Positions 6,969 through 14,509 of a DNA stretch of 14,559 nucleotides are shown one piece after another. Numbering within the stretch: position 1 is the stretch's first letter; the number at the start of each line of letters is the position of its first letter. A program made the translations under genes and the position numbers. This DNA is from an uncultured Bacteroidota bacterium. Its GTDB lineage: Bacteria; Bacteroidota; Bacteroidia; UKL13-3. The stretch lies in assembly GCA_903888395.1 (NCBI GenBank), contig CAISTO010000348.1, positions 1 through 14,559 on the forward strand, given 5' to 3'. A model generated the notes under the pieces. It saw only the letters and a list, made by a program, of their open reading frames with translations. It was not told where the DNA came from and did not search any database.

Positions 6969-8195
6969 GTGAATATATCCAATAAAAAGAAAATAATCAA
7001 CGATCCTGTTTATGGATTTGTAAATATACCTTATGAATTAATCTACGATTTAATTGAACATTCGTGGTTTCAGCGCTTGCGAAGAATTAAGCAGTTAGGA
7101 CTTTCGTACTTGGTATATCCCGGTGCGCAACATACGCGTTTTCAACATGTAATTGGTGCCATGAGTTTAACGTTTCAAGCGGTAGAAATTTTAAAAAGTA
7201 AAGGAATTGAAATTACAAATCATGAGGCTGAATCGGTTTGTGCAGCCATTTTATTGCACGACATGGGGCATGGTCCATTCAGCCATACGCTTGAAGGATT
7301 AATTATTGAAGATGTTCCTCACGAAGAAATTTCATTGCGTTTTATGGAATTATTGAATGAACAATTTGATAGTAAATTAACTACAGCCATTGATATATTT
7401 ACCAATAAATACCCTAAAAAATTCTTGCACCAATTGGTATCTAGTCAGTTAGATATGGACAGATTGGATTATTTACGCAGAGATAGTTTTTATTCTGGAG
7501 TACAAGAAGGAACAATTGGCCACGATAGAATTATAAATATGCTCAATGTGGTAAATGATGAATTGGTAATTGAGGATAAAGGAATTTATTCAGTTGAAAA
7601 GTTTTTAATTGCCCGAAGGCTAATGTATTGGCAAGTTTATTTGCACAAAACAGTGGTGGCCGCAGAGCAATTATTGATTAAAATAATAGAGCGAGCAAAA
7701 TTTTTAGCTTCACAAAAGGAGGAATTATTTGCTACTCCTGCTTTGCATTATTTTTTATTTAATAAAATTGATAAAAAAACGTTTTATAACAGCAATGAAG
7801 CCATTGAAAATTATGCACTTTTAGATGATGATGATATTTTTACTTCCATAAAAGTTTGGTGTAATCACCATGATAAAATATTAAGCACACTTTGTAACAT
7901 GCTTCGCAATAGAAAATTGCCAAAAATAGTTTTGCAAAATACACCATTTGATAAAACTACAGTAGAAAGTTACAAATTCATGGTTGCCGATAATTTAGAA
8001 ATTACAATGGATGAAGCTAATTATTTTGTTTATACCGATTCTGTTCAAAATAAAGCTTATAGCGCCAATAATTTCCATATCAATATTTTATTCAAAAATG
8101 GTCAAGTGCTTGATATTGCTGATGCAAGCGATCAATACAATATAGATTCATTAACTAAATTGGTTACCAAATATTTTTTGTGTTTTGTAAAGTGA
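6969..8195 (+). CDS. HD-domain phosphohydrolase (dNTPase-like, SAMHD1/COG1078 type)
   Basis: This is a predicted cytoplasmic metal-dependent phosphohydrolase; relatives such as SAMHD1 and bacterial dGTPase-like proteins remove triphosphate from dNTPs. Metal-site residues are all visible: H55 in HTRFQH, H97 and D98 in LLHDMGHGPFSH, and D162 in QLDMDRLDYLRRD. The opening IINDPVYGF at 9-17 and PYELIYDLIEH are typical of the Bacteroidota members I recall. Length is 408 residues, normal for the group. The start is GTG: a TGA is in frame at 6963-6965 and no ATG precedes the conserved opening. LpxD follows 91 nt downstream on the same strand, a pairing I remember from other Bacteroidota. LpxD has its own promoter-like boxes, so the two may be transcribed separately. 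The exact substrate cannot be told from sequence. Confidence 0.92.
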   Translation: MNISNKKKIINDPVYGFVNIPYELIYDLIEHSWFQRLRRIKQLGLSYLVYPGAQHTRFQHVIGAMSLTFQAVEILKSKGIEITNHEAESVCAAILLHDMGHGPFSHTLEGLIIEDVPHEEISLRFMELLNEQFDSKLTTAIDIFTNKYPKKFLHQLVSSQLDMDRLDYLRRDSFYSGVQEGTIGHDRIINMLNVVNDELVIEDKGIYSVEKFLIARRLMYWQVYLHKTVVAAEQLLIKIIERAKFLASQKEELFATPALHYFLFNKIDKKTFYNSNEAIENYALLDDDDIFTSIKVWCNHHDKILSTLCNMLRNRKLPKIVLQNTPFDKTTVESYKFMVADNLEITMDEANYFVYTDSVQNKAYSANNFHINILFKNGQVLDIADASDQYNIDSLTKLVTKYFLCFVK

Positions 8196-8215
8196 TGAGT
8201 TAATAAGTTGAACAG

Positions 8216-8231
8216 TTAACCAATTAACCAA
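8216..8231. repeat. Tandem 8-bp repeat TTAACCAA x2 upstream of lpxD
   Basis: Two exact head-to-tail copies of TTAACCAA end 3 nt before the -33 box of the candidate lpxD promoter. This position could suit an activator or repressor, but short repeats of this kind are also common in AT-rich intergenic DNA. Confidence 0.4.
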
Positions 8232-8234
8232 TCA

Positions 8235-8266
8235 TTTGAAAATTGAAAATCAATCCTTTATATTCG
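8235..8266 (+). promoter_or_regulatory. Candidate Bacteroidota-type promoter of lpxD
   Basis: A perfect -33 box TTTG (8235-8238) is followed after 20 nt by TATATTCG (8259-8266), which differs from TAnnTTTG at one position. The lpxD ATG lies 20 nt further on. Spacing and location agree with the known Bacteroidota housekeeping promoter. Confidence 0.55.
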
Positions 8267-8286
8267 TACATTAAATTATTTAAAAA

Positions 8287-9315
8287 ATGCAAATTAGTGT
8301 AGCGCAATTAGCGCAATTATTAAACGGAACCGTAGTTGGTAATCCAGATATTTTACTTCATACCGTTGCCAAAATTGAAGAAGGGCAGCAGGGCGCGCTT
8401 TCATTCTTAGCCAACATGAAATACGAACCACATTTGTATAATACTTTATCGAGTGCAGTTTTAGTAAATAATGATTTTGAACCAAGTGGAATAGTTGAAG
8501 CCACTTTAATAAAAGTAGAAAATGCCTATGCTTCATTTACTTTTTTATTAGAACAATTTGCAGCGCAAGCCAATAAAAAAGAAGGAATTGAAGAAGGTTC
8601 TGTAATAAATAAAACTGCAGAATTGGGATCAAATATTTATGTAGGTGCATTAACTTACATTGCTCAAGGAGTTAAAATTGGAAATAATACCCAAATTTAT
8701 CCAACTAGTTATGTTGGCGACAATGTAAAAATTGGTACCAACTGTATCATTTATGCTGGCGTTAAAATTTATAATGATTGTGTAATTGGAAACAATGTAA
8801 TTATTCACTCCGGAACTGTTATTGGCAGCGATGGTTTTGGATTTGCTCCTTTGGCCGATAGGTCATACAAAAAAATTCCTCAAATTGGAAATGTAATCAT
8901 TGAAGATGATGTGGAAATTGGTAGCAATTGCAGCATTGATAGAGCTACAATGGGAAGTACCATTTTACGAAAAGGAGTAAAATTAGATAATTTTGTTCAA
9001 ATTGCTCATAATGCTGTAATTGGTGAACACACGGTAATTGCTGCTCAAAGTGGAGTGGCTGGTAGTTCCAAAGTTGGAAAATACTGTATCATTGGTGCGC
9101 AGGTTGGAATTGTTGGTCATATTTCTGTTGCAGATGGTAACATCATTGCCGGTAAAAGTGGAATCAGTGGCACAATTAAAGAAGAAAATAAAAAGTGGTT
9201 TGGTTCTCCAGCATTTGAATATGCGGAGTCAATTAAATCTTCCATTATTTACAGAAAATTACCGCAGCTATATAAAACCATTGCTATCCTTGAAAAAAAA
9301 ATGAATGAAAAATAG
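8287..9315 (+). CDS. lpxD: UDP-3-O-acylglucosamine N-acyltransferase LpxD
   Basis: LpxD adds the N-linked 3-hydroxyacyl chain to UDP-3-O-acylglucosamine, the third step of lipid A synthesis, in the cytoplasm. The 342 residues match the family. The N-terminal uridine-binding domain (about 1-100) contains the typical TVAKIEEGQQGALSFLAN-like stretch at about 26-43. From about 105 to 300 the protein is a left-handed beta helix of hexapeptide repeats such as VKIGNN and VIGNNV. The catalytic histidine is H241 in VQIAHN, and H278 in GIVGHIS follows 37 residues later, as in the Escherichia coli enzyme (H239 and H276). A short C-terminal helix (about 310-342) ends the protein. ATG at 8287 fits the usual opening. 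In many Bacteroidota the next genes are lpxC-fabZ and lpxA; here a sigma factor follows instead. Confidence 0.97.
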   Translation: MQISVAQLAQLLNGTVVGNPDILLHTVAKIEEGQQGALSFLANMKYEPHLYNTLSSAVLVNNDFEPSGIVEATLIKVENAYASFTFLLEQFAAQANKKEGIEEGSVINKTAELGSNIYVGALTYIAQGVKIGNNTQIYPTSYVGDNVKIGTNCIIYAGVKIYNDCVIGNNVIIHSGTVIGSDGFGFAPLADRSYKKIPQIGNVIIEDDVEIGSNCSIDRATMGSTILRKGVKLDNFVQIAHNAVIGEHTVIAAQSGVAGSSKVGKYCIIGAQVGIVGHISVADGNIIAGKSGISGTIKEENKKWFGSPAFEYAESIKSSIIYRKLPQLYKTIAILEKKMNEK

Positions 9316-9327
9316 TTTTTTGCAACT

Positions 9328-9352
9328 GTAACTTTTTTGGCAAGAATTCGTT
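9328..9352 (+). promoter_or_regulatory. Candidate ECF-type promoter of the sigma factor gene
   Basis: GTAAC (9328-9332) and CGTT (9349-9352) are separated by exactly 16 nt, the layout of ECF sigma promoters, which carry an AAC-containing -35 element and a CGTC/CGTT -10 element. It lies 34 nt before the sigma factor ATG. This suggests that the sigma factor transcribes its own operon. A housekeeping-like alternative (TTTG at 9337-9340, TATTTTAT at 9361-9368) overlaps it but matches less well. Confidence 0.5.
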
Positions 9353-9386
9353 TTAGTTGTTATTTTATTACAAATGTGCTTAATGA

Positions 9387-9872
9387 ATGACTGTTACAGA
9401 ATACAATACATGTGTTAAAAATTATGCTGATTCTGTTTTTCGATTCATTTATAAAAATATAAAAGATGAGGAAAAAGCCAAAGATATTGTGCAAGATACA
9501 TTTATCAAAATGTGGGTAAAAGTTGATGATATAATTGCCGAAAAAGCAAAGTCATACTTATTTACCGCTGCCTATAACACCATGATTGATGCCATAAGAA
9601 AAGATAAATACAAAGCTACTTATGAAGATCATTACGATGATTATTTAACTACTCATAACACGTTTAATGACTTGAAAGAAATTATAAATTTGGCATTTAG
9701 TAAATTAAATGAAACCCAAAGAAGTGTTGTTATGTTACGTGATTATGAAGGTTATTCTTACGATGAAATTGGGAAAATTACAGGTTTGAACGAAAGTCAA
9801 GTAAAAGTATATATTTATAGAGCAAGATTAAGTATGAAAAAATTTATTGGTTCATATGAAAACGTAGTTTAA
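9387..9872 (+). CDS. RNA polymerase sigma factor, ECF (RpoE-like) subfamily
   Basis: This small sigma factor directs RNA polymerase to a limited set of promoters. Its 161 residues contain only regions 2 and 4, as expected for ECF factors. Region 2 spans about 10-75, with DSVFRFIYKNIKDEEKAKD leading into the core-binding helix IVQDTFIKMW, then YLFTAAYNTMIDAIRK. Region 4 spans about 105-155, with LNETQRSVVMLRDYEGYSYDEIG and the recognition helix in GLNESQVKVYIYRARLSMK. The ATG at 9387 directly follows an in-frame TGA (9384-9386); ATG at 9383 is out of frame. The next gene starts 59 nt after the stop and is probably the matching anti-sigma factor. An ECF-type promoter upstream suggests autoregulation. 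Its target genes cannot be read from this window. The fold is certain; whether it corresponds to SigP, the PorX partner in Porphyromonas, is unknown. Confidence 0.95.
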   Translation: MTVTEYNTCVKNYADSVFRFIYKNIKDEEKAKDIVQDTFIKMWVKVDDIIAEKAKSYLFTAAYNTMIDAIRKDKYKATYEDHYDDYLTTHNTFNDLKEIINLAFSKLNETQRSVVMLRDYEGYSYDEIGKITGLNESQVKVYIYRARLSMKKFIGSYENVV

Positions 9873-9881
9873 ATATTTTAA

Positions 9882-9893
9882 ATGCAACTGCAT
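9882..9893. repeat. Inverted repeat ATGCA-AC-TGCAT between sigma and anti-sigma genes
   Basis: A 5-bp perfect inverted repeat lies in the 59-nt gap after the sigma factor, nested inside outer AAAACG (9859-9864) and CGTTTT (9896-9901) arms. The words TGCAACTG and CGTTTTA also occur, in the same order, in the sigma promoter region (9321-9328 and 9349-9355). It may be a protein-binding site or an mRNA structure that tunes the ratio of the two proteins. Confidence 0.35.
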
Positions 9894-9931
9894 AGCGTTT
9901 TAAAATGTTAAAAGAAAAATAAAAAAGTAAA

Positions 9932-11113
9932 ATGGAAATAAATATTAATAATTACGAAGTATTTGTAATTGATTTTATTGACGGTATGTTAAATGAAATT
10001 GATACTGCTAATTTATTGATTTTTTTAGACCAAAATCCAGTTTTAAAAGAAGAATTTGAAATACTAATTAACTCATCAAAATTAATTCCATTTGAAAATA
10101 ATTCATTTGATAGTTCATCGTTGCTTAAGCCAACAAATATTAATGTAAACAACTATAATGAAAAACTTATTGCTTTAATAGAAAACGATTTAATACAATC
10201 AGAAAAAGATTTTTTATTAATTGAAATAAATAGGTATCCAGCGCTTAAAAAAGCATACGAATTATTTTTAAAAACCAAGCTGATTCCTGATTCAAAAATA
10301 CTATTTAATAACAAAGAATTTTTAATCAAAACGCCTTTTAGTATAATACCTTTATATACTAAAATATCTGCCATTGCTGCATTATTTATTGCAGTAATTA
10401 TCGTATTTTATTTTGTGAATAATTTCAACTCAAATAATCAGTTAGCTAATAATGAAGCCTTTGTTAAAGCAAAACAAGATTCGATTTCAAAAATTTTAAA
10501 ATCTAAAAATAATATTCCTATCAAATTACAACAAGATAATGAAAAAAAAATGTTGGCTTTTGGTGGTGTAAATGCTGCTTTAGTTAAAAAGAATGGTAAA
10601 AAACCAATGTTTTCTCCTGCAATACCTTTAAATAAAACCAACAAAAATTTATTTAAAGAAAACCCTTTAAATAATAACAATAATCAATCTGTTTCTCCAA
10701 TACCAATACCTAAAAAGATAATATCAGATAATGGCTTAGTTAATAATAACATTGCTCTAATAGAACCACCAAAATTGGATGAAAAACAAGTTTTAAAAGA
10801 AAATAATGATGATACATATATATCAAATAACAATGAAATTACCTTTCAAAATATTGAATCAGCTAATATTGAAAACAAAGATAGAAGTTTAACTAGTTAC
10901 TTAAAAAATCAGCTTCAAATTACTGCTCAATCAGAAGTAATTGCTGTAAATAAACCAACAAATTCAACTGAAAATATAACTTTAGCTGAATCAATTGGGT
11001 TAAATGTTTTATCTATTTATAACATGGTTTCAAACCACGATTTTAAAATTAAAAAAACTTACAACAATGACGGTGAAATAGAAAAGGTTAGAATAGTTGC
11101 TACTGGTTGGTAA
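9932..11113 (+). CDS. Single-pass membrane protein, probable anti-sigma factor with duplicated cytoplasmic module
   Basis: I infer a membrane-anchored inhibitor of the preceding sigma factor, from position and architecture rather than a catalogued domain hit. Residues 1-140 are predicted cytoplasmic and hold two copies of one module, about 4-53 and 71-119. The copies align without gaps at an offset of 67 from N4/N71 through E43/E110, sharing Y8/Y75, I13/I80, I16/I83, L20/L87, LLI 28-30/95-97, P36/P103 and LK 38-39/105-106. Both end in KLIP after a one-residue shift. One hydrophobic segment follows (about 144-163, ISAIAALFIAVIIVFYFV). The remaining 230 residues would be periplasmic, rich in Asn, Lys and Gln with NNNNN near 246-250, and end in KVRIVATGW. 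There is no HxxxCxxC zinc motif as in classic ZAS anti-sigma factors. Single-copy versions of the module occur beside ECF factors in other Bacteroidota, from memory. Confidence 0.75.
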   Translation: MEININNYEVFVIDFIDGMLNEIDTANLLIFLDQNPVLKEEFEILINSSKLIPFENNSFDSSSLLKPTNINVNNYNEKLIALIENDLIQSEKDFLLIEINRYPALKKAYELFLKTKLIPDSKILFNNKEFLIKTPFSIIPLYTKISAIAALFIAVIIVFYFVNNFNSNNQLANNEAFVKAKQDSISKILKSKNNIPIKLQQDNEKKMLAFGGVNAALVKKNGKKPMFSPAIPLNKTNKNLFKENPLNNNNNQSVSPIPIPKKIISDNGLVNNNIALIEPPKLDEKQVLKENNDDTYISNNNEITFQNIESANIENKDRSLTSYLKNQLQITAQSEVIAVNKPTNSTENITLAESIGLNVLSIYNMVSNHDFKIKKTYNNDGEIEKVRIVATGW

Positions 11114-11164
11114 AATATAATTTTTAGCTAGCATTTAGCAAAGAGTATTCAATTTTCAATTTAC

Positions 11165-11698
11165 CTAATTACTCATTACAGCTATTTTTATTTTTACCAA
11201 ACCTTCGTCAAATTGTAATTCAGTTTGAGTTGTTTTTGAAGGAATTTGATACCTATGAAAAGGGTTATACCCAACATCTTTATAATCTCTCCAGCTTAAT
11301 TTTGTTTTATCTTGGCCTATGGCTTCAAAATAAAATGTACTTCCCGAAGTAAGTTCACCATTGTTTATATTTAATATTGTTTCTAGTTTTTCATTTGGAA
11401 CACAATCAACTATTTTTAAATAACCTCTACCTAATAAATTTCCTTTGAAATAGTAACTTGCATTTTTTCCTGAAATCTTTTGAGAAAAGAACCACGTCAT
11501 TGTGCTGTCTATTTTTTTATCCCACGGACTTAATTTAGCTATATTTTGAATATTGTTTAAATAAGCAAATGTTTCATAAATTGGCTTATCTATAACAATA
11601 CTTCTATCCACTTTAAACTCTCTTGGGAAAAATAATGAAACTCCAAAAAATGCGGCTATTAACAACCAAAAACTTATAAATATTTTAAATAATTTCAT
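11165..11698 (-). CDS. SRPBCC (START/polyketide cyclase-like) family protein with N-terminal membrane anchor
   Basis: SRPBCC proteins form a helix-grip fold with a deep pocket for hydrophobic ligands; the ligand here is unknown. Of the 177 residues, 3-23 form one hydrophobic segment (KIFISFWLLIAAFFGVSLFF), either an uncleaved anchor or a signal peptide. The domain follows with FKVDRSIVIDKP at about 28-39, the family opening, then ETFAYLNNIQNIAKLSPWD, where the SPW is a common feature of this group. A GKNASYYFKGN strand pair, a beta-rich centre and a C-terminal helix near 160-175 complete the fold. It starts 19 nt after the sucA stop on the same strand with an A-rich AAAGAAAAA ribosome-binding site, so it is probably translated from the sucA transcript. 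No link to the TCA cycle is known to me. Convergent with the anti-sigma gene across 51 nt, in which I find no convincing terminator. Confidence 0.85.
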   Translation of the reverse strand: MKLFKIFISFWLLIAAFFGVSLFFPREFKVDRSIVIDKPIYETFAYLNNIQNIAKLSPWDKKIDSTMTWFFSQKISGKNASYYFKGNLLGRGYLKIVDCVPNEKLETILNINNGELTSGSTFYFEAIGQDKTKLSWRDYKDVGYNPFHRYQIPSKTTQTELQFDEGLVKIKIAVMSN

Positions 11699-11717
11699 CT
11701 TATTTTTCTTTAATAAT

Positions 11718-14456
11718 TTATGCTTTGAATTTAAATGCTTTTTCTATGATTAATGCTTGCTCTTCAGCATGAACTTTACTATATCCTGTTGCTGTTGAAG
11801 CGCTACTTTCCCTGCTTATTCTTTTTAAATGCAAGTTGTTGTCCCAACGCATTAAATATAACCATGTGCCCATATTTTTAGGCTCTTCTTGAACCCAATA
11901 AAATTCAGCGCCTTCATACTTTTTATATATTGCTGAAAGTTGTTTTACAGGCATTGGATATAACTGTTCCATTCTTACTATAGCCACATCTTTTCTTTCA
12001 TTTTTTTGTTGAAATTCTAATAATTCATAATAAATTTTACCTGAACAAATCAATACTCTTTTTACTGATTTATTGTCTGTATAATTATCATCAATTACTT
12101 CTTGAAATCCATCACTTGTAAACGCTTCTAATTTACTTACACATTTTGGGTGACGCAATAAACTTTTTGGCGTCATTATTACCAATGGTAATCTAAAATC
12201 ACGTTTTAATTGTCTGCGTAATGCATGAAAATAATTAGCAGGTGTGGTTATATTGCAAACTTGCATATTCCAATTTGCACAAAGTTGTAAAAAACGTTCT
12301 ATTCTTGCCGATGAGTGTTCAGGTCCTTGACCTTCATAACCATGAGGAAGCATTAATGTTAACCCACTATAAGTTTTCCATTTTGTTTCCGCACTTGCTA
12401 AATATTGATCAATTATAATTTGTGCGCCATTACCAAAATCTCCAAATTGTGCTTCCCATATTGTTAAATCATTAGGTGTAAACATGCTATAACCATATTC
12501 AAATCCGAGTACGGCATATTCACTTAAAAATGAATTATAAAACTCCACATTCCCTTTTTTTAATTCACCTAAACTATCTAAAATATTATACGCTCTTTCA
12601 CTATCTTCTTGTTTTATAATTGCATGTCTATGGCTAAATGTCCCTCTTTCGCAATCTTGTCCGCTCATTCTAATTCCATGACCTTCATACGATAAAGAAG
12701 CATAAGCCATTAATTCACCCATTGCCCAATCAAAATTATCGTTTTTGATCATGTTTTTTCTATCATTAAAAAGTTTTTCTATTTTACTAAATGCTTTAAA
12801 ATTACTTGGAATATCAGTAATTTTTGAAGCTAACTCTAAAAATAATTTACTTTCAATACTTGTATTTGGTGATCTGTCAAAATCTTCCATTTTTGCCGAT
12901 CGGAAACCTTCCCAATTTTCTGCTAAAAAATTCTTCGCTTTGGAAACCTCTGCTACTTTTGCACTTTCTAATTTTTCTTGTAATTCTTTTCTAAATTCAG
13001 CATCCATTTCCTTCGCCAAATCAGCCTCTACACTTCCTGCACTTAATAGTTTTTGATTATATATTTCTCTTGGATTTGGATGCGCTGCAATGGCTTTGTA
13101 TAATAATGGTTGGGTAAAACGTGGTTCATCGCCTTCATTATGTCCATATTTTCTGTAACCTAACAAGTCAATAAACACATCGCTATTAAATTCTTGACGA
13201 TATTCCATTGCTAATTTTACCGTATAAACTACCGCTTCTGCATCATCTGCATTTACATGAAATACTGGACATAAAGTAGTTTTTGCCACATCAGTACAGT
13301 AAGTAGAAGTTCTCGCATCTGTATAATTCGTAGTAAACCCAATTTGATTATTGGTAACAATATGAATGCATCCTCCAACGGTATAAGCTTTTAAACCTGC
13401 CATTTGTAATACTTCATAAACTACACCTTGGCCTGCAATTGATGCATCGCCATGTAATAAAATTGGCGCTATTTTATCTATTTCACCTTTGTAATCTTTA
13501 TCTAATTTAGCCCTTGTTAGTCCCTTAACTACAGGGTTTACTGTTTCCAAGTGAGATGGATTTGGTGCCAAAACTAACTTCACATTTTTATTATTTCGTG
13601 TAGTTATATCCGATGAAAAGCCTAAATGATATTTTACATCACCTTCAAATATTCCTTCATCTTCGGCACTTTTCCCCTCAAATTCTTTAAATATATCTTC
13701 ATAAGATTTACCTAAAATATTTGCTAATACATTCAAACGCCCTCTGTGTGCCATCCCTAAAACAAACTCTTCTACTCCTAATTCAGCACCATATTGAATT
13801 ACTTCATCTAAAGCAGGAATCAATGTTTCTAAACCCTCTAATGAAAAACGCTTTTGTCCAACAAATTTTGTATGAATAAAATTCTCGAAAACAGCTGCTT
13901 GGTTTAATTTTAATAGTATGTGCCTTTTTTCTTCTAATTTTAATTGAGGTGTGTTTTTACAACTTTCCATTTTTGCTTGTAACCAAGCAATTTTCTCAGG
14001 TGTTCTTATATATATGAATTCCGCACCTATGCTCTTGCAATATGTTTGTTCCAAATGTGCAATAATATCTTTCAGTTTAGTTGGCCCAATTCCAATTTCT
14101 ACTCCAGCGTTAAATGTTTTGTCTAAATCACTTTTGTTCAAACCAAAGGTTTCAATGGCTAAATCAGGATAATATTGCCTTCTTTCTCTAACTGGGTTTG
14201 TATCTGTAAATAAATGACCACGTGATCTATAACCTTTTATTAAATTAAGTACGTTTATTTCTTTTAAAATATCTTCTGATAATGCAGAGGTATTTGCTGT
14301 TTTATTATTATCATTAAATTTTTGTTGGCCCATTTCAAAGCCTTCAAAAAACTTTTGCCATCCAAAATCAACCGATTCCGTATTGATCAAATATTGTTCG
14401 TAAATATTTTCTATTGCAGTTGCATCAGCATTAGATATATATGATAGTTTATCCAT
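11718..14456 (-). CDS. sucA: 2-oxoglutarate dehydrogenase E1 component (thiamine diphosphate-dependent)
   Basis: SucA decarboxylates 2-oxoglutarate and passes the succinyl group to the lipoyl arm of E2 in the TCA-cycle complex. At 912 residues it fits the family. The N-terminal segment includes NADATAIENIYEQYL and WQKFFEGF, typical of the E2-binding start. The thiamine diphosphate and metal site is visible as GDA (336-338) to NN (369-370) in TNNQIGF. Other landmarks are LAPNPSHLETVNPVV, DLLGYRKYGHNEGDEP, SGQDCERGTFSHRH, LPHGYEGQGPEHSSAR and TPKSLLRHP near the end. I chose ATG 14456 rather than an upstream ATG at 14555: the extra 33 residues are unlike the family, and a perfect promoter box (14478-14485) lies inside them. 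The E2 gene, often adjacent, is not downstream; an SRPBCC gene is. All core motifs are intact. Confidence 0.97.
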   Translation of the reverse strand: MDKLSYISNADATAIENIYEQYLINTESVDFGWQKFFEGFEMGQQKFNDNNKTANTSALSEDILKEINVLNLIKGYRSRGHLFTDTNPVRERRQYYPDLAIETFGLNKSDLDKTFNAGVEIGIGPTKLKDIIAHLEQTYCKSIGAEFIYIRTPEKIAWLQAKMESCKNTPQLKLEEKRHILLKLNQAAVFENFIHTKFVGQKRFSLEGLETLIPALDEVIQYGAELGVEEFVLGMAHRGRLNVLANILGKSYEDIFKEFEGKSAEDEGIFEGDVKYHLGFSSDITTRNNKNVKLVLAPNPSHLETVNPVVKGLTRAKLDKDYKGEIDKIAPILLHGDASIAGQGVVYEVLQMAGLKAYTVGGCIHIVTNNQIGFTTNYTDARTSTYCTDVAKTTLCPVFHVNADDAEAVVYTVKLAMEYRQEFNSDVFIDLLGYRKYGHNEGDEPRFTQPLLYKAIAAHPNPREIYNQKLLSAGSVEADLAKEMDAEFRKELQEKLESAKVAEVSKAKNFLAENWEGFRSAKMEDFDRSPNTSIESKLFLELASKITDIPSNFKAFSKIEKLFNDRKNMIKNDNFDWAMGELMAYASLSYEGHGIRMSGQDCERGTFSHRHAIIKQEDSERAYNILDSLGELKKGNVEFYNSFLSEYAVLGFEYGYSMFTPNDLTIWEAQFGDFGNGAQIIIDQYLASAETKWKTYSGLTLMLPHGYEGQGPEHSSARIERFLQLCANWNMQVCNITTPANYFHALRRQLKRDFRLPLVIMTPKSLLRHPKCVSKLEAFTSDGFQEVIDDNYTDNKSVKRVLICSGKIYYELLEFQQKNERKDVAIVRMEQLYPMPVKQLSAIYKKYEGAEFYWVQEEPKNMGTWLYLMRWDNNLHLKRISRESSASTATGYSKVHAEEQALIIEKAFKFKA

Positions 14457-14477
14457 TCTTATTGTTAAAATCAGCTG

Positions 14478-14509
14478 CAAATATAACCCGATCATTTTAA
14501 GTTTTGAAA
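14478..14509 (-). promoter_or_regulatory. Bacteroidota-type promoter of sucA
   Basis: On the minus strand TTTC (14506-14509, one mismatch to TTTG) is followed after exactly 20 nt by TATATTTG (14478-14485), a perfect TAnnTTTG box. The box ends 21 nt before the chosen sucA ATG, giving a leader of roughly 10-17 nt. This is the best-supported housekeeping promoter in the window and it decides the sucA start. Confidence 0.7.

Noticed and set aside
9038..9304. An 88-codon plus-strand frame inside lpxD.
   Set aside because: It is a shadow frame fully inside a well-conserved gene, with no recognisable domain.
11114..11164. A possible terminator between the converging anti-sigma and SRPBCC genes (GCTAGCATTTAGC).
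   Set aside because: The stem is only 4 bp (GCTA/TAGC) and lacks a convincing T-run in either direction.
12745..13056. A 103-codon plus-strand frame opposite sucA.
   Set aside because: It is antisense to conserved SucA coding sequence; its Ser/Phe/Leu-rich composition is what antisense reading of AT-rich genes produces.
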